Source: Ottelia alismoides (Eukaryota > Streptophyta > Magnoliopsida > Alismatales > Hydrocharitaceae). From it: a DNA stretch of 64,000 nucleotides. The position numbers and the translations under genes are program-made. The stretch is taken from the NCBI GenBank assembly GCA_037367405.1, contig JAZKJV010008873.1:124001-188000 (forward strand), written 5' to 3'. The notes below the pieces were generated by a model, which saw nothing but the letters and a program-made list of their open reading frames with translations, did not search any database and had not been told where the DNA came from. Positions within the stretch are counted from its first letter, which is position 1; each line of letters begins with the position of its first letter. Below, one piece after another: positions 32,534-45,701 of this stretch.

Positions 32534-35060
32534 ATGGCAACGAATGGACAGTTTAGTCGAGGCTCTGTCGGCACCCACATCAGTTCCACTCGCTTGCCCT
32601 CTCCAATAATTCAGGGCGATTCCCGAGAACCCGGTTCAAACCCTATGAACCGATCCCCAGACTCCCTGTCTTCTTCAATAAACCGGGATCACTCTCGTCC
32701 CGAACTTTGTCCGTTTTGGATGGCAATTGATTTTACTCCTTACACATCGCCATCCTTAACAAAGTTCTGTGTTGACCTTGATACAGACCGCATCTCTCTA
32801 TCTGGTGCTGCAATTCAGACTGATCGGGGCATTCTACCATGTGCAGACTTAGAGCCCGAGCCAGCCAACCAAGCAGAGTCAGAAATGGCAGGAGGAAGGG
32901 GAAAAGGACCACAGCCCCAGCAGCCTGAAGACAACGCAGGGGAAGGACAATATACCACGCAGGGAGAGGTCAACAGTCAACTGCTGGCTTCCATTCAAGC
33001 CATTCAGCAGCAGTTGACTAATCAGGCCCTGGCCCAGACAGCCTTTCAGGACATGCTGAATGATCTGAGGAGAAGGGCCGATGCGAGAGACGGCCGACGG
33101 GAGGATGATCCGAACTACGATCCCAATTTCCATGAAGTCAGAGATGAGTTTTCAGTGGGACCTGAATATGAAGCAGCAGAAGAAGATCCACCGCAGCCCA
33201 AGCCCACACTCAAGGAGACATACAACCCGGGAGCAGGGCGCATCACTGAGTGGATCCAAATTCCACGTATGCACGCCCACTTCGAGCTGAAGCCACAATT
33301 TCTGTCACTGCTTCCCACTTTTCATGGGAACACCACTGAAGAACCATATATTTTCCTCAAGAAGTTTGGCCGCATCTGTTCCACTGCTCACTACCCAGGA
33401 GTCCCCTTAGATGTGGTCAAGATGGCCGCGTTCCCGTTCAGCCTTCAAGACAAGGCCCTTTACTGGGTCGACCATCTCGGGAAGGTCGTTACCACCTGGG
33501 AGGAATTGAAATCTGCTTTCCTCCATAAATTCTATCCTCTTGGGAGATTAAACCAGATGCGTGCCTGGATCTCCAGTTTCTGCCAGCAGCCCCACGAGAC
33601 GATCCATGAAGCGTGGGAGAGATTCAAAGATCTCCAGGAAAAGTGCCCCCACCATGAAATACCCAAGACCAGTCTCGTAAAACACTTCTTTGGGGGGCTA
33701 TCATTTGAGAGCCAAAAGCTCGTGGATGCAGCTTGCGGCGGATCACATTTCAACAAGGACGAGGACGTTGTATGGAATGTTTTCGAAGAAATGGCTGAGG
33801 GAGAAGCAGCCCAGTCCTCATCTAGAATATACATGAAGCCACCAACTGCCATCAGCAAGCCAGTTAATATGGATTCTCACACCGAGGACAAGGATGAGAG
33901 CTCCAACCTGAGTATCATCGGGAGCCACTTGTCCAAAGTGGACATCATCGAGAAGAGGTCGCAGGACCTCGAAAAACTGGCAGTAATCGAGAAGAGGACC
34001 CAAGGTCTGGAGAAGCTCGACCAGATTTACCAGCAGCTGGAGCAACTTGTCCGAGCGTTGAATGCAAACATGTGCAACGCTGTGTCTACCACTGCAGAGC
34101 CGAATGCTGAGAAGAAGGAGCCTACAATGCAGCAAAATCCTCAGCCGACTCCACCGCAGCCCCAGCCTGTCCAGCACGTGTGCTACGTGCAGGTTCCGGA
34201 GCAGCCACCGCAGCCTCAGACGCAGATGGTTGTATACCAACCAGAGCACCAGCCCGCATACTCCGAGCAGTTCTCTACACCCCCGCCGCTGATCCAGGAA
34301 ATCAATGGCGTTTGGAACAATGAAGCGCAGCTGACCCGTCCTCAGGGACACTCTCAGGGTCAGAACATGGGCAACAAGCCCTTCCATCAGCAACAACAGG
34401 GTGGGAGACCCTTCCAGTAGCCTTACCAGTACCAGCCTCCCTCACACGGGAACACTTGGAGGTAGAATTACCAACATGGGCCTCAGCAGTCCGGACATCG
34501 TGGACAGGGATATCATCAGCAACCGGCTGCTCAGTACAATCAGCACAACTCGTAGTACCCCTCCAATCCCCCTCCTCAGCACCAATTTGCACAAGGATAC
34601 CAGTCGCAATCTCAACCGCCATACCAGCATTCTAGACCCCAGCAAGGGGAATCCTCTGAGATTGTACCGGTGAATCCGGCCCTGGCTTGTTTAGAGCAGT
34701 TAATGAAGAATATGGCTGAGATGAACCAGAAGATCGACGACCTGACGGCAGCCAAAACCGTCATACCAGCCCAGGTCGAAGCTAACCCTAACAATTTCCG
34801 ACGTAAGGAGCAGGTAGCCGGCAGTGTCCAACCCGAATCAGGTGAAATTAATTGTTTTTTATCTAACGCTGTTACTCTCAGGAGCGGTAGGACACTCCAG
34901 CCATCGGCGACGGCGAAGGGAAAGCACATTGCATCTGACGGGGAATCGTCAGTCCAGCCAACACCAGGGCCAGCCAGCGTTTTGGGAGCAGCACCAGCAT
35001 CCAGAAAACCACAAAAAAATAAAGAAACAGAAAAATACAAAAAGATAGCAGCAACCTCGG
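32534..35060 (+). pseudogene. gag: Athila-type gag with a decayed 3' tail
   Basis: The first in-frame ATG is at 32534 (the frame is open a little upstream from a TTG). The N-terminal ~120 residues are low in recognisable features; the retrotransposon gag domain lies at about 33240-33810 (ALYWVDHL, AFLHKFYPLGR, HEAWERFKDL), followed by a coiled-coil-like part (33930-34060) and a glutamine/proline-rich tail. The tail holds three in-frame TAG codons (34418, 34484, 34553), after each of which the frame stays open to about 35040. No zinc knuckle is visible. Near an A7 run (35013-35019) or just after it the reading frame slips by one into pol. Gag forms the element's virus-like particle. Confidence 0.88.
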
Positions 35061-38000
35061 TGGAGACCAGCCAGCATTGGAGACGCCTGCACCCACATCA
35101 CAGCCAGCTCCTGACAGGGGGAGCACCGCACCTGCAACGAGTCCAACGCCAGCACCTGAAGCCGAGCCTGTCATTTTTGGTCCGCAAATTGTAGATGAAT
35201 CCATTCCTTTTTGTCATCTACTTGTAAACAACAATACAGACTATATTTTGAATGATATTGGTGAAGAGTTTGTAAATATTCCTTTTCCTGAAGCAATGAA
35301 AAAACACAAAAAAATAAAAAATTTGAAAAGTGCTTTGTTTGACCCTGCTATCATAGAAATCATTCAAAATTTGGTGTTGAATATGCCATTGATGAAGTCT
35401 CTTGAATACATGCCAGCAGTGAAGAAAGGACTTAAAGAGGCATGTACAACCAAGCGTAGGCCGACCCCCCACAATTCCAGAAGCAAAGGTGGTAAATCCG
35501 AAAAGCACATCCTCACTATGGCCACCGTCAACGCCATCAGCAACCTCCCGGATAAAAAGCCAGATATGGGAGCACCTCTTGTACGTTGCCAGATGTTCGA
35601 TCAAGAGTTCGAGCGAACACTTCTCGACAGCGGGTCATCTATCAATCTGATGCCAGCCTCACTACTCACGGAGTTCAAGTTAGGACCGCTCAAGCCTACA
35701 AAGATGATTCTGCAGTTTGCAGACAAGTCAGTCAAGCGGCCTAGAGGCCTATTGGAGGACGTGATCGTCACGGTTCAGGGAAAGTCATTCCCGGCCGATT
35801 TTGTGGTCTTAGATATGGACGTCCCCGCTCCGTTGCTCCTTACCCCGATCATACTCGGAAGACCATTTCTGCGGACATCAAACGCAGTGGTGAATTATGG
35901 GACGGGAGAAATCACTTTTGGTGCTGGCAATGAAATTATCCGAGTTGAGACCCTGTCTGAGGGAACGCCAGCTGAACCGACATCTGCATCGTGTGCAAGG
36001 GTGATCGAGAATGATGAAGACTACGATTTTCTAGCAGAAATTCAAGATACCAACCTGTTCCTGGATGATAATGAGATCCATGGACTCCTCCGTCCCGAGG
36101 AGGAAGTGGAGACCGCAGTCAAATTTCCTTGTATTGATCCAGATGAGGAACGGGCTGATGCGCTACAAGATACTACTGTGGGAATGATGTGCCTTCAGAA
36201 CCAAGAGCCGAAGTTTGAACCATTTTCTGATGAAGAGGACATCATCAAGGAATTTTGTCAGGATTTGAGAGAGGAAGCAGATCAGAATATGGTGGACACT
36301 GAACAGTTGAACAAATCACCACCTGCACTAATAGCTGAGGTCACCACTGAAGCAGCTCAGACCCCGTCAGAGCTAAAACCCTTGCCCTCCAATATGAAGT
36401 ATGCCTTCCTTGCGGGAGAACTGAACATGTACCCGGTCATCATCAATGCACATCTGATCGAAGATCAAGAATCTCGGTTGATGGAGGTTCTTGAACGCAA
36501 CCGCAAGGCGATAGGCTGGCGAACCTCCGATCTCCACGGGATCAATCCGTCACTCTGTTTGCATCGCATCTTTCTGGAAGAAGACTGCAGACCCTCTCGT
36601 GAACTACAAAGGAGATTAAACCCAAATCTGCGAGAGGTGGTTATGAAAGAAATCCAAAAATGGTGTGATGCGAGATTCATTTATCCCATCTCCGACAGCA
36701 AATGGGTGAGCCCTCTGCATGTTGTGCCAAAGAAATCAGGGATCACCATTGTGAAAAATGACAAAGGAGAGGAGATCGCAACCAGAGTACCGACTTCTTG
36801 GCGAGTGTGCGTAGACTACAGAAGACTCAAGCTCGCCACCAAGAAGGATCATTTTCCGCTACCCTTCATCGACCAGATCTTGGAGAGATTGGCCGCGAAG
36901 GAATATTTCTGTTTCTTGGACGGCTACTCTGGGTATAATCAAGTTGCTATTGCTCCTGAAGACCAAGAGAAGACCACGTTCACCTGTCCTTTTGGCACAT
37001 ATGCCTTCAGAAGGATGTCGTTCGGGCTTTGCAACGCCCCAGCCACATTTCAAAGGTGTATGCTTGCAATTTTTGCTGATATGGTGGGTAGCTTTCTCGA
37101 GGTCTTTATGGACGATTTTTCGGTGTACGGGGATTCATTTGATCAATGTCTGGACAATCTAGACCAAGTCTTACGGAGGTGTTGCGAAGTGAATCTTGTG
37201 CTCTCCTGGGAGAAGAGCAATTTCATGGTGACCGAAGGAATTGTGCTGGGTCATGTTGTTTCGAAACGTGGCATGGAGGTTGACCCAGCCAAGGTGGATG
37301 TAATTTCAAAACTCAAGCCACCTACAAATATCAAGCAAGTCCGGTCATTCTTGGGCCATGTCGGATTTTACCGATGGTTTATCAAAGATTTCAGCAAACT
37401 GGCCAGACCGTTGACTTTATTGCTCGGCAAGGACAATGAATTCATTGTGGACGATCGTGTGCTCCTTGCCTTTAATCAGTTGAAAGAGCTCATCACGCAG
37501 GCCCCTGTCCTACAGCCACCAATTTGGACTCAACCTTTCGAGATTATGACCGACGCGTCAGATTATGCCATCGGAGCTGTACTGGGACAGAGGAAAGACA
37601 ATGTACCATTTGCGATTCACTACGCTAGCCGAACGCTCAATGAAGCCCAGAAAAACTACACTGTCACTGAAAAGGAGCTGCTAGCGGTAGTCTTTGCTTT
37701 GAAAAAGTTCAGATCTTACCTCCTTGGGTCCAAAGTAATCATCTACACTGATCATTCGGCCATCCGGTATTTATAGCAGAAGAAGGACGCCAAATCACGT
37801 CTCATCGGTGGATCCTTCTCCTCCAGGAGTTTGACCTGGAAATCAGAGATAAACCTGGAGTGAAGAATGTAGTGGCCGATCATTTGTCAAGGCTTCCTGA
37901 ACCAGAGTCTCCTGAGCTGAACCTGCAGCCTATCACAGAGACCTTTCCAGATGAGGCAATTCTGTCTGTCGCTTCACTTCCTTGGTATGCGGACATTGTG

Positions 38001-39335
38001 AATTATCTAGTCGCCAAGAAAATCCCACAGGACTGGCCTAAGTTGAAAATAGACAGATTTTTGTCTAAAATTCATTTCTACCAATGGGAAGACCCGTATC
38101 TGTTTTGTGAGGGAGCAGATTGCATCTGGAGAAGGTGCATTCCTCAGGAGGAAGTTCCAAGCGTTCTCGCACTATGTCATGATCAAGATTCTGGAGGACA
38201 CCATTCAGGCAAACGAACGGCAGCGAAAGTTCTTCAAAGTGGCCTCTGGTGGCCTTCCTTATTCAAAGATGCAGATGAGTATGTCAAACGCTGTAATGAC
38301 TGCCAAAAGATGGGCGGAACCATAGGAATGAGAGACACAATGCCTCTGAAATACATTCAGATCTCAGACGTCTTCGACGCATGGGGCATTGACTTCATGG
38401 GCCCGTTTCCCAACAGTCAGGGTTATGAATGCATTCTGCTTGCTGTCGATTATGTCAGTCGATGGGTGGAGGCGATTCCCGCCCGAGCCGCCGACAGTAG
38501 GACTGTCTGTCGATTCTTGAGAGATCACATCATAGCACGGTTCGGGATTCCCAAAATTCTCATATCTGACGGGGGTAGTCATTTCATAAATAGGGAGGTG
38601 AAGAAGTTGACCCAAGAATTCTGCATCGAGCATCGTGTGGCTTCACCCTACCACCCGCAGTCCAATGGCTTAGCTGAATGTTCAAACAGGGAGATCAAGA
38701 CAATTCTACAGAAACTTGTGCGTCCGGATCGCAAGAACTGGTCCCAGCTGCTTGATTCCGTTCTTTGGGCTTACAGAACAGCGTACAAGTCACCCTTGGG
38801 AATGTCTCCCTACCGCCTGGTGTATGGCAAGTCATGTCATTTGCCCGTAGAACTTATTCACAAATCTCTATGGGCTATTAATATCTGTAATTTGGACTCC
38901 AAGCAAGCAGGAAAGAACAGAAAACTAGATCTGAACAGATTACTGGAATTCAGAAATTATGCATATGACAACAGCCTGATGTACAAGGAGAAGGTCAAAA
39001 CATGGCATGACAAGCACATCCGCCACAAGTCCTTTGATCCAGGTCAGAAGGTATGGTTGTTTGATGCGAAATTAAAGATCTTTCCAGGGAAATTGAAGAG
39101 CAAATGGACCGGGCCGTTCATGGTTAGGCAGGTGCGTGACAACGGAAGTGTATTGATATCCAATCTGTCAGCTGACGCACAACCTTTTGTAGTCAATGGA
39201 CAGCTGTTGAAGCCATACCTTGAACATGACACATTCATGGCCGTCGTTGACTCAATTCAAGTAATCTATGAGGATGAGCTGAATATTTCGAAAGAGGCAG
39301 AGGAAGGCAAAGCGCATCAAAACATTTTTGAATGA
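35061..39335 (+). pseudogene. pol: Athila-type pol (protease, RT, RNase H, integrase), frame-broken
   Basis: Protease with active-site DSGSS (Asp codon near 35626) and the ILGRPFLRT region; RT with FMDDFSVYG (about 37108-37134); RNase H with MTDASDY (about 37549); integrase with an HHCC finger (about 38170-38310), the DFMG, SDGGSHF and GLAECSNRE acidic motifs, and a GPF-type C-terminal module (about 39110). A TAG at 37774-37776 ends the first part inside RNase H; a 1-nt deletion near 37806 then shifts the frame, and the rest is open to 39335. The TTG at 35077 is not a real start; the frame comes from gag. About 75% identical at nucleotide level to pol of element 1 in the RT stretch I compared. 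Confidence 0.92.
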
Positions 39336-39420
39336 GTTCCCTTTTTGTCTTTTCTTCTTTTCTTCTTTTCAATTTCTTTTCTCTTATTCTACCGAATTGA
39401 TGCCATCCCTTTCATCACTG
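39336..39420 (+). repeat. Pyrimidine tract after pol of element 2
   Basis: Starts with repeated TTCTTTTC words; a second such tract is at about 39500-39540. Element 1 has a similar tract at about 2716-2745. The two elements become closely similar right after these tracts. Confidence 0.55.
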
Positions 39421-39960
39421 CTACACTTAGGATGTACTTTATCCTAAGTATAGGGGGGATGCGCATCCCGAGTTGTTCATATCCATTGTCAGATATCTTT
39501 TCTTCTTTTCTTCTTTTCTTCTTTTCCTTTTTCTATCTTCTTTATCTATCAAAAAGGTACCGTCCTTGTAGACAGTTTTCTATACTTAGGACGTACTTTG
39601 TCCTAAGTATAGGGGGTGGCACCCCGAGTTTCTCTATTTTTTTCGTTCCTCTCCATTGTCTCCTCTTCTTGTCTATACTTAGAGATATCTTACCCTAAGT
39701 ATAGGGGGAGACAATCTGAGTACGATCTGTTCATTCCCACCCTTGACCCTCCCTGCTTTGTGTAGAGTCTGTTATACTTAGGATTATTTGATCCTAAATA
39801 TAGGGGGGACAGTCAACTTCTTATTCATTGATTCATTCATTCTTTAGACTTGCCTATACTTAGTACGACTTATGTCTTCTCTTTTCTCTCTGATCTATGA
39901 GGACATAGCTCAAGCTAAGTATAGGGGGGTCGTATATACTGCGTATATACTTTGGCCATA
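39421..39960 (+). repeat. Array of stem-loops with polypurine-tract-like 3' arms (element 2)
   Basis: Five units (about 39421-39456, 39581-39616, 39671-39712, 39773-39808, 39854-39930). Stems such as TATACTTAGGAC / GTCCTAAGTATA are each followed by GGGGG or GGGGGG. The G-run after unit 1 continues into the palindrome GGGATGCGCATCCC (39456-39469). Element 1 has four of the five units. No reading frame uses this region. Confidence 0.82.
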
Positions 39961-40039
39961 ACTCGTACTTTCGTAATAATAAGGCTAATAATAATTCATC
40001 AAAATTCATTAAAATTCCTTAATAAAAAGATGTCTTGTT

Positions 40040-40440
40040 CCTCAAATTCTTTTTTGTATTTACTGATTAATAAATCAGGTGAAAATGTTTTTTGCAAAAT
40101 GTTTGAAAAATAGTTTGAAAACCTTTGTGAACATTTATTGAAAACTATTTTGAAAATATTTTGTTACATGTTTTCAACCTGTGTGAAATTGTGTGGATTG
40201 TAAAATTTCTTTTCTTTGTGTGAAAGAAAATGTTTGAAAAATGATTTGCAAATGGTTTGAAAAATGGTTGCAAAAATGTTTGAAAAACCTATATATACTG
40301 TTTGAAAGCCTTTGCAAAATGATTTTCAAATGTGTGTACTTGTTTGTAAAATGCTTGTAAAAAATTATTTTGGACTATAGTTTTCAAAAATTGTGTGAAA
40401 AGCTTGTGTCAAATAAGTTTGAGGAATACTGACATCACAC
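40040..40440 (+). repeat. A-tract repeat region, element 2
   Basis: Same TTTGAAAA/TTTGCAAAA block as at 3230-3640 in element 1, with small insertions and deletions. Non-coding. Confidence 0.6.
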
Positions 40441-40749
40441 CAAAAGTCACTATATATATATATGTATAAAATTGATCACTTACCCTTGTAAATTCTTAAA
40501 ATCCACTTCTTGTATATATAAGAAGCACTCCCGTGTACATATTTTAACCCAGTTTTTAGCCAAAATCTTTTTGTTTGCAAAAATCCCAAAAACATTTGCA
40601 AAATTAAAATCCAAAAACATTCGAAAAATCTTTTTGAAAAATACAAAAAAATGCATATGCATATGCATGCATCATATTTTCAAAAATCCATAAAAAGTTC
40701 AAAATCTTGAAAATTGCATCACAAAAATATTTTCTGCATTGCATTGCAT

Positions 40750-41869
40750 AGCATTCGCATTTTTCGGATTGAGTTTGATAGTTGAACAAGTCTAAGTAAA
40801 ATCCGGAGATTGGAGCTTGATTGGACCTTAAAATCTACCTAATAACAGGAACCTTATAGGAACTGGGTTTGAGGTACTTCAGGTCTAGTTGACTTAATTC
40901 GTTGAGGATCATGGGACTTGGTTCAATGGATTCTTGACTGCCTAAGTAGAGTATTTCGGAGCACACACACGATTCTTGTTGATAATGACCTAACTTGGAC
41001 ACCTGCACCTTTCACATGGCTCAACTCAGTTGGAGTGGTGAGGGGATTGGATTTGCCGGTATGAGACGCACACAAGTGGAAACACTTGTCCTCCTCTAGG
41101 GAGGGAAGTGCACCCCAACCCGTTCAGTGATTAGGAAGTCTAAAGACAGGAGGCTGTGGGTTGCGATAAAGCTTCAAAAGAGGGATAGTCTACTGGCTCA
41201 AGAGGAAAAACTCCTTATGTAAATGCTGTTGTATGTAGTATTCAAACAAAAAGTTCAGGCATGTACAAAAATAAAAAGCCTGCAAGTATGTATAAAGTCA
41301 ATAAGCAAGCTTGAGTTCATGTGAGCCCGCAGCAGGATGACTTGACTACACTGGTCTTGCATCCCGGGATAGGTAGCTACACTGGCTACCGTCCATTCTT
41401 CTCTTCACCCCCTCCTCTTGAGCTGGTTGCCACTTGAACTTAGAAGGGAATACCCCGCTCCTCGAGGATGGAGTTGCTGGATTGGGGAATCATTGGGTTG
41501 TCGTACTGGAGAAGTCAGTTTCTTTGTCATTCTAGTTGGGGAGAGCCACCATCACTTACACTGTACAAGTCAGATTCATAGTCGTAAGGGTTTGCGTATG
41601 GGTTGAAATATTTCTGACCTGGCTATTGAGGAGACTTGGACAGAGTTTTGGGATTCTCAGGGACTGTTGAATTTCAAACACGATTCTCACTAAGGTTCCG
41701 CCTGCACTAAAATTCCAAAGGTCCGACTTAAGCTCCAAACTTTGATTTTGCGAAGACAAGTTTGATAATCAAATAAGATCCAAGTTCTTCGTTTTCTTTT
41801 CTTTCTTCTTCTTTTGCACTTATTGCATAAGTGTTTGCTAGGGACTAGCAAAGGTAAAGTATAGGGGGA
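40750..41869 (+). other. Conserved non-coding 3' module and polypurine tract (element 2)
   Basis: About 1.1 kb closely matching 3960-5086 of element 1, ending in the polypurine tract AAAGTATAGGGGGA directly before the 3' LTR. No env-like frame of note; the short frames present are shared by both elements and look incidental. Confidence 0.72.
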
Positions 41870-44800
41870 TGATGAATCCACATTTCATCATCTTTATTCT
41901 ATCATTTTGGCACTAAAAACCCTAGCAAATGCCTGTAAATACCCTTAAATAGAGCATCTTAGCATTCATGCATGTGCATCTACATAGTGTATAAAATACT
42001 GTAATTAAGGCCAAAATTATAGAATAAATAAAGAAAAGAAAAAGAATAAAATATTGTAAATATTTTATGACCCAAAACCCCCGAGACCTAAGCATCTTGA
42101 TGAATAGGTCGACAAGGAATAAAGTAGGGGGAGATAAGGTCAGAAATACAGATAAAATACCTATACATTCTATTCATTCTTTATTCATTTTGGGACCTAT
42201 TTTTGGTTCCACTTTTTATACATCAAATAAAGAAACTTTGTACATGAAAGTTGTAGATAGTTTAATAAAGAAAAATACAAAATTGATTTCACAGAAAAAT
42301 AGTGTACAGATAAAAAGTTATGGTCTGAACAAGATTCCAAAATCCCAACTTCCCAGACCCGTATCTCACAAACGACAACTCCAAATGCAGCATACTCACC
42401 TTTAATTGTATATAGAATAAAATAATCTAATTAATGGTGGTGGTTTCGCATTTGGCGGAGCTACGGTTTGAAAGTTGAGTTTTGGACCCCTATTGTACAC
42501 CTGTACTGAATAAAATATTCAATTTATTCTTTATTCATTATTTGTTCATTTTTATATTTTTATATTTTTGTAAATATTACTTATAATAATTGTGAATATT
42601 AAAATCAGAAGAAAAATGTAAATAAAACTCAAAATAAAATATATACATATTTGATACATATGTATTACACCTGTACTTATACCTATATTAAATATACTTC
42701 TATTTTATTAAATACACAAAACATATCAGAAAAATAAAATAAAAATATATTTGTGTATATAAAAGTATGTTGTAATTTTAGAAAATAATAAATAAAAATA
42801 ATAGAATTAAAATACACAAAAGAAAAATAAAGTAATAAAGTATATAGGTATTATACCTATAAAGGGGTAAAAAGTGAACTTGTAAAAATAAGCCTCATAA
42901 AAATAAATAAAATTCATAATAAAATACTTCATAAATTAATAAACAAATTTTGTTTTTTAACCAAATTATAATTCATCCATTTACTATTTTATTTCGATTT
43001 TTGAAATAATTTCTTGAAGATTTTTCCTGGTTGGTCCACGTGGACCAACCAGGTTGGTCTGACAGTTGACCTCGGTCAACTGTCTGACCTCCTCTTCCAG
43101 ACTTGTCAGATAGGTTTTTGTCTCCTCTTCTCGCCATTTTCTAGGTCCAACCTTGCACCAAATCGTGTCGACGCCTTCTGCATTTTTGCGCCTCGATCTA
43201 TGGTGAATCACGCCCAGGTGATTCCTTGGGCCGAGGACCATCGATCGAGGCGCTGGACCCTCGTCTTCCACGCCGTTCGTCAACCCTACAAAAGAGGACC
43301 CCTGACTTCAATTCAAATTTTAATCCTTCTTCTGCCATTTCCACCCTCAAACCCCTAGCCCTTCGTGTTCCTGGTGACAGCAGGCGTCGAATCGAGCCTG
43401 GGTTTGAAGCGTTTGGCGTTGAATCGAAGAGATTCGACCCTCGCCGGAGCTCCGCTGTGCCTCATCGCCCGTCGTCTCTGGTGAGTCCCCTCCTCTTTTC
43501 TCTTCGTTTTCTTGTAGCTCTAGCGTAGGTTAGCTTAGGTCTATAGCAGTTTTGAGTTTCGTTCATCCAATTGCCGAGAATCCTCGATCGAAGCCACGGC
43601 GGAGCTGAGCTCCGCCCGACGTTTCCGGCCACTCCAGTGATCCATCGCCGTCCAAAACACCTCCATCCTTCTCCCCTTCACTCCGTCACTCCGCTCCACC
43701 CATCATCTCCCCTCGATCTCGCTCAGATCGAGCCGACCGAGCTCCCTTCTCCGCCGCTCGCCGGAGCTCTTCGCCCGCACCATTAATCGCCTCATCTGAA
43801 CCATCAAGCACCACCATTTTGTTCGTCTGGTTTTTGCGCACTCACCCTGCAGGTCTGAGCCCCAGAGAAGGCTCCATCGACCTTCATCGAGCCCAGACGT
43901 CTCCGCCCAGGTCGCCTCCGCCGTCCGAGCACCTCGCGCCGTCCCTGCCTCGCCTGAGACCACCTGCTGACGCGGAAGGGCCCCGGGATCATTTTGCCTC
44001 TGATCCTAGGGCCGGAGCGGCCGTGTGTCGGCCGCTATCGCCGCTCGAAGTTCGTCGGGGAGGTGTTCTTCGTGAACCCCTCCCTGTCGTTGGATCGACC
44101 ACCTACGCCAGACACGACGCCAACCGTCCGATCGCCTGTGCCTCTAGCCGCCCGATCGAGCCTTGAAGATCTAATCTCAGCCGTCCGCGAGGAAGGTGTA
44201 CGCACCGTCAGATGCGCGCCACGTGGACAAGTGGGACGCCATCGGCCGCAAGATCGAGCCCCGTGGGTATTTTGCATTTTTAACCCACGACTTTTTGTAT
44301 TTACTCTTTAGTCCAAAAACTTTCGTTTGAAGTTTAAATAGTTTTGTAATATTTGCACTCAGGCCCTCACAGTTTCGCTATTTGCACTTTAGTCCACGCC
44401 ACGTCACCTCACGTGACTGGGGCGCATGACCTTTGGGTATTTTGCATGTTAGGCCCAGAACTTTTAACTATTTGCAATTACATCCCTGTGCGTAGTCAAT
44501 TAAATATCTTTTTGGATAAATTGCATGTATGCCCTGCCGGCTTTTAATAATTGCAATTATGCCCCTGTGAATGGTGTTTCACGTGAGCTGTGCGTGTCTC
44601 TTTGGTGAAATTTGCATCTGAGCCCCTGGATGTTTTGATAATTACATTTATACCCCTGCTAGGCTCAGAATTTTTGTGTGCTTAGTCTAATTATTTCACG
44701 CCTCATTTAATTGCGAAAAATTCTCAAAAAAATAGGTTTAAGCTCCTGTGTTATTTTCACGCTATATTTTTAGTTTTTAATTTTATTATATTTTTATATT

Positions 44801-45696
44801 TATCAAAAATCAAAAACATGTTGTTTTAGCACTGTCTAGCTTAGAAAACACCAAAAAAATATTAAAATACCTCCAAAAATTCCAAAAAAATTCCCTAGTA
44901 TCTATTTTATCATATTTTAGTGTCAGTCCAAAAATCATTAAAAATCTCAAAAGAAAAACACTAAAAATTTGAAAAGACTCTAAAACTTGAAAAAAACTAA
45001 ACTCAGCTCCTGTTTACTCTATATTTTGTTTTCTTTATTTGAAAATTAGTGAGAAAAATTTGGTTGCTGTTTGATAATTTTAATTCTCATTTTGCTCACA
45101 GCCATCACATTTTCCACTAATTTCTCTTATTTCAGCCTTTAAAAATATCAAAAACACTTTGGAAAATCCCCAAAAATCACAAAAACAGTAAAAAATCCTA
45201 AAAATATTAAAAACATTTAATTTCTGAATTTTTGGTTATTTTTGTGCATTTTTATAAATAGTTTACCTTGTCTTTTATTCCATTGTTTTTATTTTCCAAT
45301 ATTGAAAAAGAAATAAAAAAAATATAAAATATAAAATTATAAAAATTAAAAAAATTAAAAATCAAAAATACAAAATTAAAAATTAAAAATTAAAGAAAAA
45401 AATTAATTAAAAATTAAAAACCCACAAAAAGAAATTAGATTGGCTAAGTGATTCATTAGACCTAGGTTTGGATTTTTATCTATGCTCTACACCCTTGCTT
45501 CCTGAGTTCGACCCCTACTTGCTTGCCATTGTACATTTTTAGTAGGGTATAATAAATTTTAATCCTTGCTCTTGATTGCTTTATTGATTGTGTGGGTTAA
45601 TTGTTGAAGATCGAGGAAGCTTGAGTAGTCGCATCAGCGACAGTGAGTCTGACTTGTCAGACCACTATTTAGCGGCTCTCGCTATCTCGCTTTTCA
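41870..45696 (+). repeat. 3' LTR of Athila-type element 2
   Basis: 3827 bp, collinear with the 5' LTR; the length difference is mostly one deletion of about 30 bp near 44990 and small homopolymer changes. The twin palindromes are at 43026-43053 and 43061-43084. It ends CTTTTCA before the duplicated ACATG. Confidence 0.93.
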
Positions 45697-45701
45697 ACAT
45701 G

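Larger units (their letters stand above)
26858..45696 (+). mobile_element. Complete Athila-type Ty3/gypsy retrotransposon, element 2 (18.8 kb), TSD ACATG
   Basis: A structurally complete element: 5-bp duplication ACATG on both sides (26853-26857, 45697-45701), 5' LTR 26858-30718, primer site from 30721, leader, gag, pol, hairpin array, polypurine tract, 3' LTR 41870-45696. The LTRs differ by about 2% in the stretch I compared, which suggests a fairly recent insertion. The primer site begins TGGCGCCGTTGCCGGGG, matching the tRNA-Asp type used by Athila elements. Gag and pol are broken by several TAG codons and two 1-nt shifts, so it cannot move without proteins from a helper. Confidence 0.95.

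Noticed and set aside
33818..34396. 192-residue minus-strand leucine/arginine-rich frame
   Set aside because: It is the reverse of the glutamine/proline-rich gag tail, a composition shadow.
35011..35076. Programmed -1 frameshift between gag and pol at the A7 run
   Set aside because: Athila elements usually have gag and pol in one frame, there is no clear slippery site with a following stem, and the element has other damage. A 1-nt deletion explains it more simply.
39345..41869. env-like gene downstream of pol
   Set aside because: Frames are short (under 120 residues), low-complexity, and lie in hairpins and A-tracts. No signal peptide or membrane pattern.
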